A stretch of 64,000 nt of DNA from Flavobacteriaceae bacterium GSB9 (GTDB lineage: Bacteria > Bacteroidota > Bacteroidia > Flavobacteriales > Flavobacteriaceae): contig CP062007.1 in the NCBI GenBank assembly GCA_022749295.1, positions 1,984,001-2,048,000 of the forward strand. The letters are read 5' to 3'. The notes under the pieces were generated by a model that did no database searches, was not told the origin of the DNA, and worked only from the letters and a program-made list of their open reading frames with translations. Made by a program: the position numbers and the translations under genes. Below, one piece after another: positions 37,761-47,900 of this stretch. How positions within the stretch are numbered: position 1 is the first letter of the stretch; every line of letters begins with the position of its first letter.

Positions 37761-38816
37761 ATGGTTACAAAATCCTTACATAAGCGGAACAGCGATTTGG
37801 CAAAAAGCAACAAACAATTGGAAATCCTATCCAACGGTATCTTTCAAAACGGGGAATTGCCCACTTTTAAAAATAAAATTGCAGAGAGCAACCAGTTTCC
37901 GCTAAAAGCTAAAAAACTAGAAATCCTACAAATTAATGTGGGCTACATGTGTAATCAAACCTGTGCGCATTGTCATGTTGATGCTGGGCCAGACCGCAAG
38001 GAAATCATGACTCGCGAAACCATGAAGCAGTGTTTGGACGTTATAAAAACCACAGGCGCTCACACTTTAGATTTAACCGGTGGCGCACCAGAAATGAACC
38101 CTAATTTTCGATGGTTTGTAGAAGAAGCTTCAAAAGTGGGCATAAAAGATTTTATTGTACGCTCCAACCTTACCATTATCAGGGCCAATAAAAAATATTA
38201 CGATTTACCTGAATTTTTCAAAAAACATAATGTGCATGTGGTGAGTTCGATGCCCCACTGGACGCGAGGAAAAACAGACAAACAACGTGGCGATGGCGTG
38301 TTTAATGCATCCATTGAAGCATTAAAAATGCTGAACGACGCAGGTTACGGTATGCCCGAAAACCCGTTGCGTTTAGATTTGGTTTATAACCCATCCGGAG
38401 CATTTTTGCCCGGAAATCAATCTTCAATGGAAAAAGAGTTTAAAAAAGCTTTAAAAGAAGATTTCGATATTCATTTCCACAATTTATTCGCCATAACCAA
38501 TTTGCCAATTTCAAGATTTTTGGATTATTTGATAGCCTCTGAAAATTACGAAGATTATATGTACACATTGGTCGAGGCCTACAACCCTACTGCCGTTTCA
38601 AACGTAATGTGTACCAACACACTTTCTGTGAGTTGGAATGGGTATTTGTACGATTGCGATTTTAACCAAATGCTTGAATTGCCCGTTAACAGTAAGGCTA
38701 AACATATTTCAGAATATAACGAAAACCTTTTGGAAGGACGCGACATTGTTATCTCGCAGCACTGCTACGGTTGTACCGCTGGTGCCGGAAGTAGCTGTCA
38801 AGGTAGTGTAGCATAA
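37761..38816 (+). CDS. arsS: arsenosugar biosynthesis radical SAM protein ArsS
   Basis: Radical SAM enzyme of 351 residues. Cys64, Cys68 and Cys71 (CNQTCAHC) bind the [4Fe-4S] cluster, and LDLTGGAPEMNPNF follows as the SAM-binding GGE-like region. The C-terminal DUF3641 part is Cys-rich (VMCTNTLS, YDCDFNQM, HCYGCTAGAGSSC). ArsS proteins transfer the 5'-deoxyadenosyl group to dimethylarsenic, giving the nucleoside precursor of arsenosugars. The family includes selenoproteins, but this copy has cysteines only. It is followed after 3 bp by the rhodanese gene. Confidence 0.93.
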   Translation: MVTKSLHKRNSDLAKSNKQLEILSNGIFQNGELPTFKNKIAESNQFPLKAKKLEILQINVGYMCNQTCAHCHVDAGPDRKEIMTRETMKQCLDVIKTTGAHTLDLTGGAPEMNPNFRWFVEEASKVGIKDFIVRSNLTIIRANKKYYDLPEFFKKHNVHVVSSMPHWTRGKTDKQRGDGVFNASIEALKMLNDAGYGMPENPLRLDLVYNPSGAFLPGNQSSMEKEFKKALKEDFDIHFHNLFAITNLPISRFLDYLIASENYEDYMYTLVEAYNPTAVSNVMCTNTLSVSWNGYLYDCDFNQMLELPVNSKAKHISEYNENLLEGRDIVISQHCYGCTAGAGSSCQGSVA

Positions 38817-38819
38817 GCC

Positions 38820-39314
38820 ATGAAACAGATTATCACATACCTTATTTTAATAGTATCCTCCTCGTGTTTTTCACAAAAGACACTTGAAAAACTATTAAAA
38901 AAACACAACACCGATAGTATTCCATATATAAGCGTAAGCACACTAGACACCATACTAAACCAGGTTATTTTATTAGACGCCAGAGAAACGAACGAGTTTA
39001 AAACCAGTCATTTAAAAAACGCCATCCATATAGGCTATGATGCTTTTGATTTTAAAACATTAAAGGAAAACGTACCTAATAAGCATTCGGAAGTAGTAGT
39101 ATATTGCTCACTTGGCATACGCTCAGAAGCTATTGCATTGAAATTAAAAAAGGCGGGGTATACCAATGTTAAAAATATATATGGCGGTATTTTTGAATGG
39201 AAAAACAACAACCTCCCCGTTTACAATTTAAATGAAAAACAAACCGATAGCGTTCATGTGTATTCCAAGGCATGGCAAAAATGGTTAAAAAAAGGCATAA
39301 AAGTTTATGAATAA
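38820..39314 (+). CDS. exported rhodanese-like protein
   Basis: Of 164 residues with a signal peptide (MKQIITYLILIVSSSCFSQ), so it is predicted periplasmic or, if Cys16 is lipidated, membrane-attached. A single rhodanese domain carries the active-site loop CSLGIRS with Cys96 and the ends ILLDARETNEF and YGGIFEWKNNNLPVY. It could pass sulfur or bind thiol-reactive arsenic; the role in arsenosugar metabolism is inferred from context. It overlaps the next gene by 8 bp. Confidence 0.85.
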   Translation: MKQIITYLILIVSSSCFSQKTLEKLLKKHNTDSIPYISVSTLDTILNQVILLDARETNEFKTSHLKNAIHIGYDAFDFKTLKENVPNKHSEVVVYCSLGIRSEAIALKLKKAGYTNVKNIYGGIFEWKNNNLPVYNLNEKQTDSVHVYSKAWQKWLKKGIKVYE

Positions 39315-39936
39315 AACACTGGTTATTGTTTTTGTAAAAAACCCTAAACTAGGGAAAGTAAAGACCCGTTTGGCAAAAAGTATTGGAAATGAGGCTGCTT
39401 TAGCCGTGTATTCTAAATTGCTAAAAGTCACCGAAAATGCGGTAAAAAAACTCGATACCGATGTCCTTATTTATTTTTCAGAACATATCGAAGAAGAGGC
39501 ATGGCATAATTTCAACAAAAACATACAGCATGGAAAAGATTTAGGCGAACGCATGCGGAATGCATTCCAGCAAGGTTTTGAAGACGGTTACGAGCGGATT
39601 GCTTTAATCGGTTCTGATTTACCCGATATTTCCGAGAATCATATTAAACAGGCATTACATGTTTTAACGCAGAACGAAGTCGTTTTTGGACCTGCCAAAG
39701 ATGGGGGTTACTACCTTATTGGACTCAGCAAAATGCATACTTCAATCTTTCAAAACAAACCTTGGAGCCAGCCCAATCTGTTATCGGAAACCCTAAAAGA
39801 ACTTCACAAAAACAATACAAGTTTTATTACCTTAGAAACCTTAAACGATATTGATACCTATGAAGATTTAATAGCTTCAAAGTTGTATCAAGACAATTTT
39901 AAATTACAAGAGAAAACCAAGCAGTTACATGATTAA
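39307..39936 (+). CDS. TIGR04282-type arsenosugar biosynthesis glycosyltransferase (DUF2064)
   Basis: Of 209 residues, nucleotidyltransferase/GT-A-like fold with VIVFVKNPKLGKVKTRLAKSIG at the start, IALIGSDLPDISENH and FGPAKDGGYYLIGLS. This is the TIGR04282 group that is linked to ArsM and ArsS genes. It presumably activates or transfers the sugar or aglycone part; the reaction is unproven. It overlaps its neighbours on both sides by 8 bp, showing tight translational coupling. Confidence 0.88.
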   Translation: MNKTLVIVFVKNPKLGKVKTRLAKSIGNEAALAVYSKLLKVTENAVKKLDTDVLIYFSEHIEEEAWHNFNKNIQHGKDLGERMRNAFQQGFEDGYERIALIGSDLPDISENHIKQALHVLTQNEVVFGPAKDGGYYLIGLSKMHTSIFQNKPWSQPNLLSETLKELHKNNTSFITLETLNDIDTYEDLIASKLYQDNFKLQEKTKQLHD

Positions 39937-40741
39937 ATTTATTGAAGAGACCGTTGAATACCTTAAAGGAAAAGGTTTTGAAAACCCAGAAATAGGAATC
40001 ATACTAGGCACCGGGTTGGGGCAACTTATAAATAATGTAGAAATTATTGCTGAAGCCAGCTACAACCATATTCCTAACTTCCCAACGGCAACCGTAGAGT
40101 TTCACCAAGGAAAACTTATTTATGGCAAAATCGCAGGAAAAACAGCGGTAGTCATGCAAGGCCGCTTTCATATTTATGAAGGTTATTCACCTCAAGATGT
40201 CACTTACCCCGTACGCATTATGGAAAAACTGGGCATCCATACCTTATTGGTTTCCAATGCTGCAGGTGCCATAAACCTTAATTTTAAAAAGGGCGAGCTG
40301 ATGCTTATTGAAGACCACATTAATCTTCAAGGTAGTTCACCATTGGCTTTTAAAGGTGTTGAACTTTTAGGTGAACGCTTTACCGATATGAGTGCGCCTT
40401 ACGATTCAGAAATCAACACAACACTTAAGCAAATAGCCAAAAACAACGACATTAAACTTCACGAAGGCGTTTACGCCAGTGTTGTTGGCCCACAACTGGA
40501 AACCCGTGCCGAATACCGCATGTTAAAACTTATTGGTGCTGATGCCGTGGGCATGAGTACCGTACCCGAAATAATTGTAGCCAACCATTTAAATTTAAAA
40601 GCAGTAGCGGTGTCGGTTTTAACTGATGAATGTGACCCAGACAACCTAGCGCCAGTAGATATTAAAGATATCATTGCCAGCGCCGAAAAAGCAGAGCCCA
40701 ACATGATAACATTATTCAAAGCATTAATAGAAACATTTTAA
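39929..40741 (+). CDS. purine-nucleoside phosphorylase
   Basis: Of 270 residues, trimeric-type PNP cleaving purine nucleosides with phosphate. The motifs GIILGTGLGQLI, GRFHIYEGYSPQDVTYPVRIM, VSNAAGAINLNF, TRAEYRMLKLIGADAVGMSTVPE and the late VSVLTDECDP are intact. In this cluster the natural substrate may be a dimethylarsinoyl-adenosine, with adenine being released so that the sugar can be decorated. That is inference from the gene order; ordinary purine salvage is the alternative. Confidence 0.92.
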   Translation: MIKFIEETVEYLKGKGFENPEIGIILGTGLGQLINNVEIIAEASYNHIPNFPTATVEFHQGKLIYGKIAGKTAVVMQGRFHIYEGYSPQDVTYPVRIMEKLGIHTLLVSNAAGAINLNFKKGELMLIEDHINLQGSSPLAFKGVELLGERFTDMSAPYDSEINTTLKQIAKNNDIKLHEGVYASVVGPQLETRAEYRMLKLIGADAVGMSTVPEIIVANHLNLKAVAVSVLTDECDPDNLAPVDIKDIIASAEKAEPNMITLFKALIETF

Positions 40742-40830
40742 TAATTGACAGTCAGAAAACGGAATACTGCAGGCCGCCAACTGAACACTATTTACTGAGA
40801 TTTGTTCACCGAACATTAAATACTGAAAAA

Positions 40831-41799
40831 ATGAGCTACCTAGAAACCACTCACGACATATATAAAGAAGCAGCGCTAACACCCGATGTTGGTCTTTGCT
40901 GCACCACAAACCCCATTTGGGAATTGCCCGGGTTAAAAATACCCAAAATCATGCAGGAAATGAATTATGGCTGTGGATCAACGGTGCATGCCCGCGATTT
41001 ATCAAACAACCCAAAAATGCTTTACGTAGGTGTTGGAGGCGGCATGGAACTTTTACAGTTTGCTTATTTCAACAGAACAAAAGGCGGCGTTGTTGGTATT
41101 GATGTGGTTGATGAAATGCTGGAAGCATCACGCAATAATTTTATTGAGGCCGAAAAGCAAAACCCGTGGTTTAAAAGTGAGTTTGTCGATTTAAAAAAAG
41201 GGGATGCGCTCCATTTACCTGTGGATGATAACAGTATTGATGTGGCCGCCCAGAACTGCTTATTTAACATTTTTAAGGCCGAAGATTTAAAAAGGGCTAT
41301 TGCCGAAATGTACCGCGTACTGAAACCCCATGGCAAATTGGTAATGAGTGACCCCACTTGCGAACAGCCCATGAACGACCAGTTGCGAAACAACGATAGG
41401 TTACGCGCCCTATGCTTAAGTGGAAGCTTACCTATAGCCGATTATGTAAAAATGCTAACCGACGCCGGTTTTGGCACGATTGAAATAAGAGCCAGAAAAC
41501 CATATCGTATTTTAGACCCTAAGCATTACCCTACCAATGAGTTGGTTTATATTGAATCCATTGAAGTAGCTGCCATAAAAGACCCTATACCCGAAGATGG
41601 GCCATGCATTTTCACGGGGAAAACAGCTATTTATTATGGTGAAAACGATTATTTTGATGACAACAAAGGCCACGTTTTACTTAAAAATCAACCCTTGGCC
41701 ATTTGCGATAAAACAGCCAGCGCTCTGGCTTCATTAGGTAGAGATGATATTTTTATAAGTGAATCGACTTTTCATTACGACGGTGGCGGTTGCTGTTAA
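40831..41799 (+). CDS. arsM: arsenosugar biosynthesis arsenite methyltransferase ArsM
   Basis: SAM-dependent methyltransferase of 322 residues with motif I YVGVGGGMELLQ near residues 65-76, followed by VVGIDVVDEMLEASR and VAAQNCLFNIF. Likely arsenic-binding thiols are Cys23-Cys24 (GLCCTTNP), Cys48 (NYGCGS), one in SDPTCEQP, and a C-terminal GGGCC. It is expected to methylate As(III) to mono- and dimethylarsenic, the first steps of arsenosugar synthesis. An 89-bp gap separates it from the phosphorylase gene. Confidence 0.92.
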   Translation: MSYLETTHDIYKEAALTPDVGLCCTTNPIWELPGLKIPKIMQEMNYGCGSTVHARDLSNNPKMLYVGVGGGMELLQFAYFNRTKGGVVGIDVVDEMLEASRNNFIEAEKQNPWFKSEFVDLKKGDALHLPVDDNSIDVAAQNCLFNIFKAEDLKRAIAEMYRVLKPHGKLVMSDPTCEQPMNDQLRNNDRLRALCLSGSLPIADYVKMLTDAGFGTIEIRARKPYRILDPKHYPTNELVYIESIEVAAIKDPIPEDGPCIFTGKTAIYYGENDYFDDNKGHVLLKNQPLAICDKTASALASLGRDDIFISESTFHYDGGGCC

Positions 41800-41813
41800 A
41801 CCATTTTTTTCTG

Positions 41814-42704
41814 ATGGAAAAATATTTAGACATCATAAAAAACTCTTATTTGGGGTATTGGAATTATCTGAATAACGAGATTTTCTTTCCAAATAACTGG
41901 CACAATTATTTTTATGGCTTAATAGCCATTTCACTAATTGTTTGGATTTTAGAAATCGCTTTTCCATGGCGAAAAAACCAATCTATTTTCAGAAAAGATT
42001 TTTGGTTGGACACCTTTTACATGTTCTTCAACTTCTTTCTTCTTAATTTAATTGTGCTTATCGCTTTATCCAACACGGCCGCCGAAATACTCAATGATAT
42101 TTTGGGTGCCGTCGAATTACAACTGGCCGATTTCCAGCTTTTCGATGCAAACGATTTACCCAAATGGCTAGGGCTACTTATTTTTTTTCTGGTATCAGAC
42201 TTTGTACAATGGAACACGCATAGGTTATTGCATAGTTCGCCGTGGCTGTGGAACTTCCATAAAGTACACCATTCGGTTAAAGAAATGGGGTTTGCCGCCC
42301 ATTTGCGCTACCATTGGATGGAACCTGTAGTTTACAAGTCGTTACTTTATATCCCCTTGGCCCTTATTGCTAATTATAGCGCGCAAGACGTGGCTATTGT
42401 TTACTTTTTTAGTATTGCCATTGGCCATTTAAACCACGCTAACTTAGGCTGGGATTACGGCATTTTAAAGTACATTCTCAACAACCCTAAAATGCATATT
42501 TGGCACCATGCTAAAAAACTCCCGGAGCATGTTAGGTTTGGCGTTAATTACGGACTAACATTAAGCTTGTGGGACTACCTTTTTAAAACCAATTACGTAC
42601 CATTCAGTGGACGCGATATTGAATTGGGATTTGAAAGTGATGAGAATTTCCCTGAAGACTTTGTTAACCAAGAGCTTTATCCATTATCTAAAAGAAAATC
42701 ATGA
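41814..42704 (+). CDS. sterol desaturase/fatty acid hydroxylase family membrane protein
   Basis: Membrane di-iron oxygenase of about 296 residues. Several hydrophobic segments surround the histidine clusters HRLLH, NFHKVHHSVKEMG, HLRYHW and IWHHAK that bind the iron pair. ATG 41814 is chosen, 14 bp after the arsM stop; an alternative start at 41790 would overlap arsM. Members hydroxylate or desaturate lipids, so it may act on the fatty part of an arsenolipid. That substrate is inference from context. Confidence 0.85.
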   Translation: MEKYLDIIKNSYLGYWNYLNNEIFFPNNWHNYFYGLIAISLIVWILEIAFPWRKNQSIFRKDFWLDTFYMFFNFFLLNLIVLIALSNTAAEILNDILGAVELQLADFQLFDANDLPKWLGLLIFFLVSDFVQWNTHRLLHSSPWLWNFHKVHHSVKEMGFAAHLRYHWMEPVVYKSLLYIPLALIANYSAQDVAIVYFFSIAIGHLNHANLGWDYGILKYILNNPKMHIWHHAKKLPEHVRFGVNYGLTLSLWDYLFKTNYVPFSGRDIELGFESDENFPEDFVNQELYPLSKRKS

Positions 42705-43402
42705 ACAACACATTGCTTTCTGTTATATTCCTTTTTGTTGTAAACATCAATTACGGCCAGCATGTAAGCCATCATGTTTGGAATGACTTGCTTCATAACT
42801 ATGTCTCCACCTCGGGAAAAGTGAATTACAAGGGCTTAAAAAAACAAGAAAAAGACCTTGGAAAATATATAAAATACTTGACTGAAAACATTCCAAAAAG
42901 CACTTGGCTCAAAAATGAAACATTGGCTTATTGGATTAATGCGTACAATGCGCTTACCGTCGATTTAATCTTGAAACACTACCCAGTAAAAAGTATCAAG
43001 GATATAAAAAACCCGTGGAAACAACGTTTGTGGGAATTGGGCGGAAAAGCATATAGTTTAGATAAAATTGAGCACGATATATTACGAAAAATGGACGAGC
43101 CTCGAATTCATTTCGCTATAGTTTGCGCCTCCTATTCGTGTCCTAAACTCCAAAACGAAGCGTTTACCCCCAAGCAGTTAGACCATCAATTAACTAATGC
43201 TACAAAGGATTTTTTGAGTGACTCGAGCCGAAATGAAATATCAAAAAACAAATTAAAACTTTCAAAAATATTTCAATGGTTTTCCAAAGATTTTGAGAAA
43301 AATGGGAGTTTGATTGATTTTTTAAATCAGTATTCCGATATTGAGATTTCACCTAAAGCAAAAACAAATTTTAAAGATTATAGCTGGGATTTGAATGAAT
43401 AA
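42701..43402 (+). CDS. DUF547 domain protein of the arsenosugar cluster
   Basis: Of 233 residues with a signal peptide (MNNTLLSVIFLFVVNINYG) and a DUF547 body: SGKVNYKGLKKQEKDLGKY, WINAYNALTVDLILKHYPVKSIKDI, IHFAIVCASYSCPKLQNEAF. DUF547 has a thiol-protease-like fold suspicion but no proven reaction. It overlaps the preceding gene by ATGA and the next gene by 8 bp, so it is a fixed part of the unit. Confidence 0.85.
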   Translation: MNNTLLSVIFLFVVNINYGQHVSHHVWNDLLHNYVSTSGKVNYKGLKKQEKDLGKYIKYLTENIPKSTWLKNETLAYWINAYNALTVDLILKHYPVKSIKDIKNPWKQRLWELGGKAYSLDKIEHDILRKMDEPRIHFAIVCASYSCPKLQNEAFTPKQLDHQLTNATKDFLSDSSRNEISKNKLKLSKIFQWFSKDFEKNGSLIDFLNQYSDIEISPKAKTNFKDYSWDLNE

Positions 43403-44087
43403 AATTTCTATTGTAATTCCAATTTTAAACGAAGCTGAATTTATTACAAAATTGCTTCGACACCTCATAGATAATACTAACCCAAGAAATATTTCAGAAA
43501 TTATTGTTGTAGATGGTGGCAGCACCGATGGTTCGCAAAAGTTAGTTTCAAACTTCGGTAATATCATCCTTTTAAATTCTGAGAAAGGCCGCGCCAAACA
43601 AATGAACTTTGGAGTAAAGCAAGTTACAGGAAACGTTCTTTATTTTTTACATGCCGATTCGGTTCCGCCAAAACATTTCGACCAGCTCATTCTCAACGAA
43701 ATACAAAGAGGAAATGAAGCTGGATGCTTTAGAATGCAATTTAACAGCAACCATTGGTGGCTTAAGTTGGCAAGTTGGTTCACCCAATATAACTGGCGTA
43801 CCTGTCGTGGTGGGGATCAAAGCTTGTTTATAACCAAAACACTTTTTGATGCAGTTGGTGGTTTTAACGAAGATTACAAAATCTACGAAGACAATATTTT
43901 AATCAACCAACTTTATGACCGAAATCAATTTGTGGTTATCAACAAAAAACTCCAAACCTCAGCAAGAATGTACCAAAAACACGGTATTTGGAAACTCCAG
44001 TTTCATTATTGGGCCATTTATTTAAAAAAATGGTTGGGTGCAGATGCCAACGCCCTTTTTAGGTATTATAAAAAGCATATTAGCTAA
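43395..44087 (+). CDS. TIGR04283-type arsenosugar biosynthesis glycosyltransferase
   Basis: GT2-fold enzyme of 230 residues: VIPILNEAEFITKLLRHL, IVVDGGSTDGSQ, EKGRAKQMNFGV, LYFLHADSVPP and a catalytic-region TCRGGDQSLF. The TIGR04283 group is tied to ArsM/ArsS clusters and presumably adds or transfers the sugar. Last gene of the cluster. Its TAA stop overlaps, on the opposite strand, the TAG stop of the convergent metallophosphatase. Confidence 0.9.
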   Translation: MNKISIVIPILNEAEFITKLLRHLIDNTNPRNISEIIVVDGGSTDGSQKLVSNFGNIILLNSEKGRAKQMNFGVKQVTGNVLYFLHADSVPPKHFDQLILNEIQRGNEAGCFRMQFNSNHWWLKLASWFTQYNWRTCRGGDQSLFITKTLFDAVGGFNEDYKIYEDNILINQLYDRNQFVVINKKLQTSARMYQKHGIWKLQFHYWAIYLKKWLGADANALFRYYKKHIS

Positions 44088-44815
44088 CCTTTATTTCTCC
44101 CTGTTTCATTGGGGTATAAACCTGGTAAATTATCACTTTGCCAAAATACTTTAGAATCGACATCAATACCCGTTAATTTCCCTTTAAAAGCAGCACCCGT
44201 ATCGATGTTCCAAACATTGGCAGCGTTCATGGGTTCTTCAGAATTAAAATTGGTGGTCGGGGTATGACCAATATAAATTTCATCGTAGTGTTTTAGTCGA
44301 TTAGGAAACAAAGCCGAATCTCTTTCAATGCGCTTATCCATGGTCAGCGCCATTTCCCAAAGGGTTCTGTCAAAATACAAAGTGGTTTGAAACACTTCTT
44401 TTTCAACGCCGTGCATCGATGTAAATCCGGCATGTAAAAACAAGCGGTTCTTTTCATCCAAATGATACATTTTTAAGTTTTCGAAAAACTCGAGATGTTT
44501 TTGTTTGGCTTCACCGGAAAATCCGTAATAACTATCCATGGTTTCTTTTCCTCCATGCATATACCATGTTGGATTAACCTCACCATCGCGCAACCAATTT
44601 TCGCACCACACATCGTGGTTTCCTTTTATAAAAATGCAGTTAATTTTTTCTGATAGTTCAATTAAAAGTTGAATAACCTGTGCCGATTCGCTCCAGCCAT
44701 CCACATAGTCACCCATAAAAATCAGGGTATCTTCGTCTTTAACTTCCATTACATTTAAAACTTGCACCAAGGCCTTTAAGCCACCATGAATATCTCCTAT
44801 TGCTAAAACTCGCAT
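44084..44815 (-). CDS. calcineurin-type metallophosphatase
   Basis: Of about 243 residues, serine/threonine phosphatase-like with metal-binding motifs GDIHGGL, GDYVDGW and GNHDVW and a later HAGF and GHTP. It acts on a phosphoester that cannot be identified; relatives include diadenosine tetraphosphatase-like enzymes. The start MRVLAIGDIHG (44815) is chosen over an ATG six codons upstream. Confidence 0.88.
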   Translation of the reverse strand: MRVLAIGDIHGGLKALVQVLNVMEVKDEDTLIFMGDYVDGWSESAQVIQLLIELSEKINCIFIKGNHDVWCENWLRDGEVNPTWYMHGGKETMDSYYGFSGEAKQKHLEFFENLKMYHLDEKNRLFLHAGFTSMHGVEKEVFQTTLYFDRTLWEMALTMDKRIERDSALFPNRLKHYDEIYIGHTPTTNFNSEEPMNAANVWNIDTGAAFKGKLTGIDVDSKVFWQSDNLPGLYPNETGRNKG

Positions 44816-44956
44816 AATTTTCGTTTTCAACAAAACTAGTAGTTTACAAACATACGAATCAAGAAGAATATGAAATATTGTTAAAAATGATTTAGGTCAT
44901 TAACATAAATTCGTATTTTAAGCACGCTATTAACAAACTAACTAAACACACCTTCC

Positions 44957-47900
44957 ATGAAAATTAAAAAAGTTTTAGTGGCCAACCGTGGCGAAATTGC
45001 CATACGGATTTTTAGGGCATGCACAGAAATTAACGTTAAAACCGTTGGCATATATACTTACGAAGACCGCTATTCGTTGCATCGTTACAAGTCAGACGAA
45101 TCCTACCAAATTGGTGACGACAATGAGCCATTAAAACCTTATTTGAATATTGATGCCATTATAAAAATAGCCTTAGAAAGTGGCGCCGATGCTATCCATC
45201 CCGGTTATGGCTTTTTATCTGAAAACGCAAATTTTGCCCAAGCCTGTGCCAATAACGACATTATTTTTGTCGGCCCAAAAGTATCTGTTTTAAAAGCTTT
45301 GGGCGATAAAATAACCGCTAAAGAGGTAGCCATTGCCAACAACATACCCATAATAAAAAGTAACGAAAACCCTTTAATCAATGTTGATATTGCTATTTCC
45401 GAAGCCAAAAAAATAGGCTATCCCATCATGCTAAAAGCTGCCTCTGGCGGCGGCGGAAGAGGCATGCGCGTCATCAGAAACGAAGAGGAACTTAAAAAAG
45501 CATACACCGAAAGTAAACGCGAAGCGCTAAACGCATTTGGAGACGATACGGTATTTTTGGAAAAATTTGTTGAGAATCCCAAACACATTGAAATACAAAT
45601 TGTAGCCGACAGCCATGGCAATACGGTTCATCTTTTTGAGCGTGATTGCTCGGTACAACGCCGCTACCAAAAGGTTATTGAATTTGCTCCATCCTATGGT
45701 TTAAATGAAGAAACTAAAAACGCATTGTACAACTATGCCATTACAATTTGTACGGCTGTAGATTACAATAACATTGGCACTGTAGAATTTTTGGTGGATG
45801 ACGACGATTCCATTTATTTTATTGAAGTCAACCCCAGAATTCAAGTCGAACATACGGTAACCGAGGTGATAACCAATATCGACCTTGTAAAAACGCAACT
45901 GTTTATAGCTGGTGGTTATAAACTAAACGACGAGCAAATAAAAATTACCAACCAAGAGTCGATAAAAATAAACGGCTACGCCCTACAATGCCGCATAACT
46001 ACCGAGAATCCTCAAAGCGATTTTAAACCAGATTACGGCACGGTTTCGGCCTACCGCAGCGCCTCTGGATTTGGTATTCGTTTGGATGCCGGCAGTATTT
46101 ATCAAGGTGCTAAAATCTCACCATTTTTCGATTCTATGCTGGTTAAGGTTACCGCACATAGCCGTACCCTTGATGGCGCGAGTCGAAAAATTCGGCGTGC
46201 CTTGGCAGAATTCAGAATTCGTGGCGTAAAAACAAACATGCCCTTTCTCGACAACATCCTAAAACACGACACCTTTAGAAAAGGATTGGTTACGGTTAAT
46301 TTTATAAAAGAAAATCCCGACTTATTTGAATTTAAAGCCCCACGAAACAGGGCTACAAAACTCATCACCTATTTGGGCGACATTATTGTTAATGGCAACC
46401 CCGATGTTAAAAATATTGACCATTCGAAAACCTTTGTAAAACCTATAGTACCCAAGTTTGATGCTTACGCAGAATACCCCGAAGGCACCAAAAACCTTCT
46501 ATCAAAACTAGGTCCTGAACAATTTTCTGAATGGCTTAAAAACGAAAAGAAAGTTCATTTTACAGATACTACCATGCGCGATGCCCATCAAAGTTTATTG
46601 GCTACCCGCATGCGTACCTTCGATATGCTAAAAGTTGCCGAGGGTTATGCCAAAAACCACCCTGATATTTTTAGCATGGAAGTATGGGGCGGTGCCACTT
46701 TTGATGTGTGTTTACGCTTTCTGCAAGAAAACCCTTGGGAACGACTTCGCCTGCTACGAAAAGCGATACCAAATCTTTTACTCCAAATGCTTATTCGAGG
46801 GTCAAATGGTGTGGGCTACAAAGCCTATCCAGATAATTTAATTGGTGAATTTGTTGAACATGCCTGGGAAAACGGCGTGGATGTGTTCCGGATTTTCGAC
46901 TCGCTAAACTGGATGAAATCGTTGGGCCCTTGTATCGAGCATGTACGCACCCGAACCCAAGGCTTAGCGGAAGGCTCCATTTGCTACACCAACGATATTT
47001 TAAACCCCAACAATAAAAAATATGATTTAAAATATTACGTTACCCTTGCCAAAGATATCGAAAATGCCGGTGCCCATATTTTAGGTGTAAAAGACATGGC
47101 TGGCTTACTAAAACCCTATGCCGCTTACGAGCTCATTTCAGCCTTAAAGACTGAATTGAATATTCCTATTCACTTACACACCCACGATACGTCGTCTATT
47201 CAAGCAGCCACTTACTTAAAGGCTATTGAAGCTGGTGTTGATGTGGTTGATGTTGCCTTGGGCGGGTTATCGGGCCTCACCTCACAGCCCAATTTTAATT
47301 CGGTAGTAGAAATGCTAAAATTCCAGGAACGGGCTTCCGATATAAATATTGATTCATTAAATAAATATTCCAATTATTGGGAAACGGTAAGAGCATATTA
47401 CTACCCCTTTGAATCGGGTTTAAAATCTGGTTCGGGAGAAGTTTTTAAACATGAAATTCCGGGCGGACAATATTCTAATTTAAAACCTCAAGCACGCGCT
47501 CTTGGTTTGGAAGATAGGTTTCATGAAATTACGCAAATGTACAGCGATGTTAACCAACTTTTTGGCGACATTGTAAAAGTAACACCAAGCTCAAAAGTGG
47601 TGGGCGATATGGCGCAATTTTTAGTCAGCAACAACCTCAGTATTCAAGATGTTCTTGAACGGGGCGATAGTTTATCTTTTCCGCAGTCGGTAGTCGATTT
47701 TTTCAAAGGTGATCTAGGGCAACCTGTTGGTGGATTCCCAAAAGACCTTCAAAAACTCATTTTAAAAGACCAAAAACCATACACCGACCGACCCAATGCC
47801 CATATGCCCTCTCTAGATTTAGAAAAGGAGTATACAGATTTTAAAAAAATATTTGAACAGGATTTAAGCAGAACTATTGAATATACCGATTTTCTATCCT

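Noticed and set aside
37306-38816. Possible selenocysteine sites in the peroxidase-like protein and ArsS
   Set aside because: Families include selenoproteins, but the key positions here are TGC/TGT cysteine codons and no in-frame TGA is read through.
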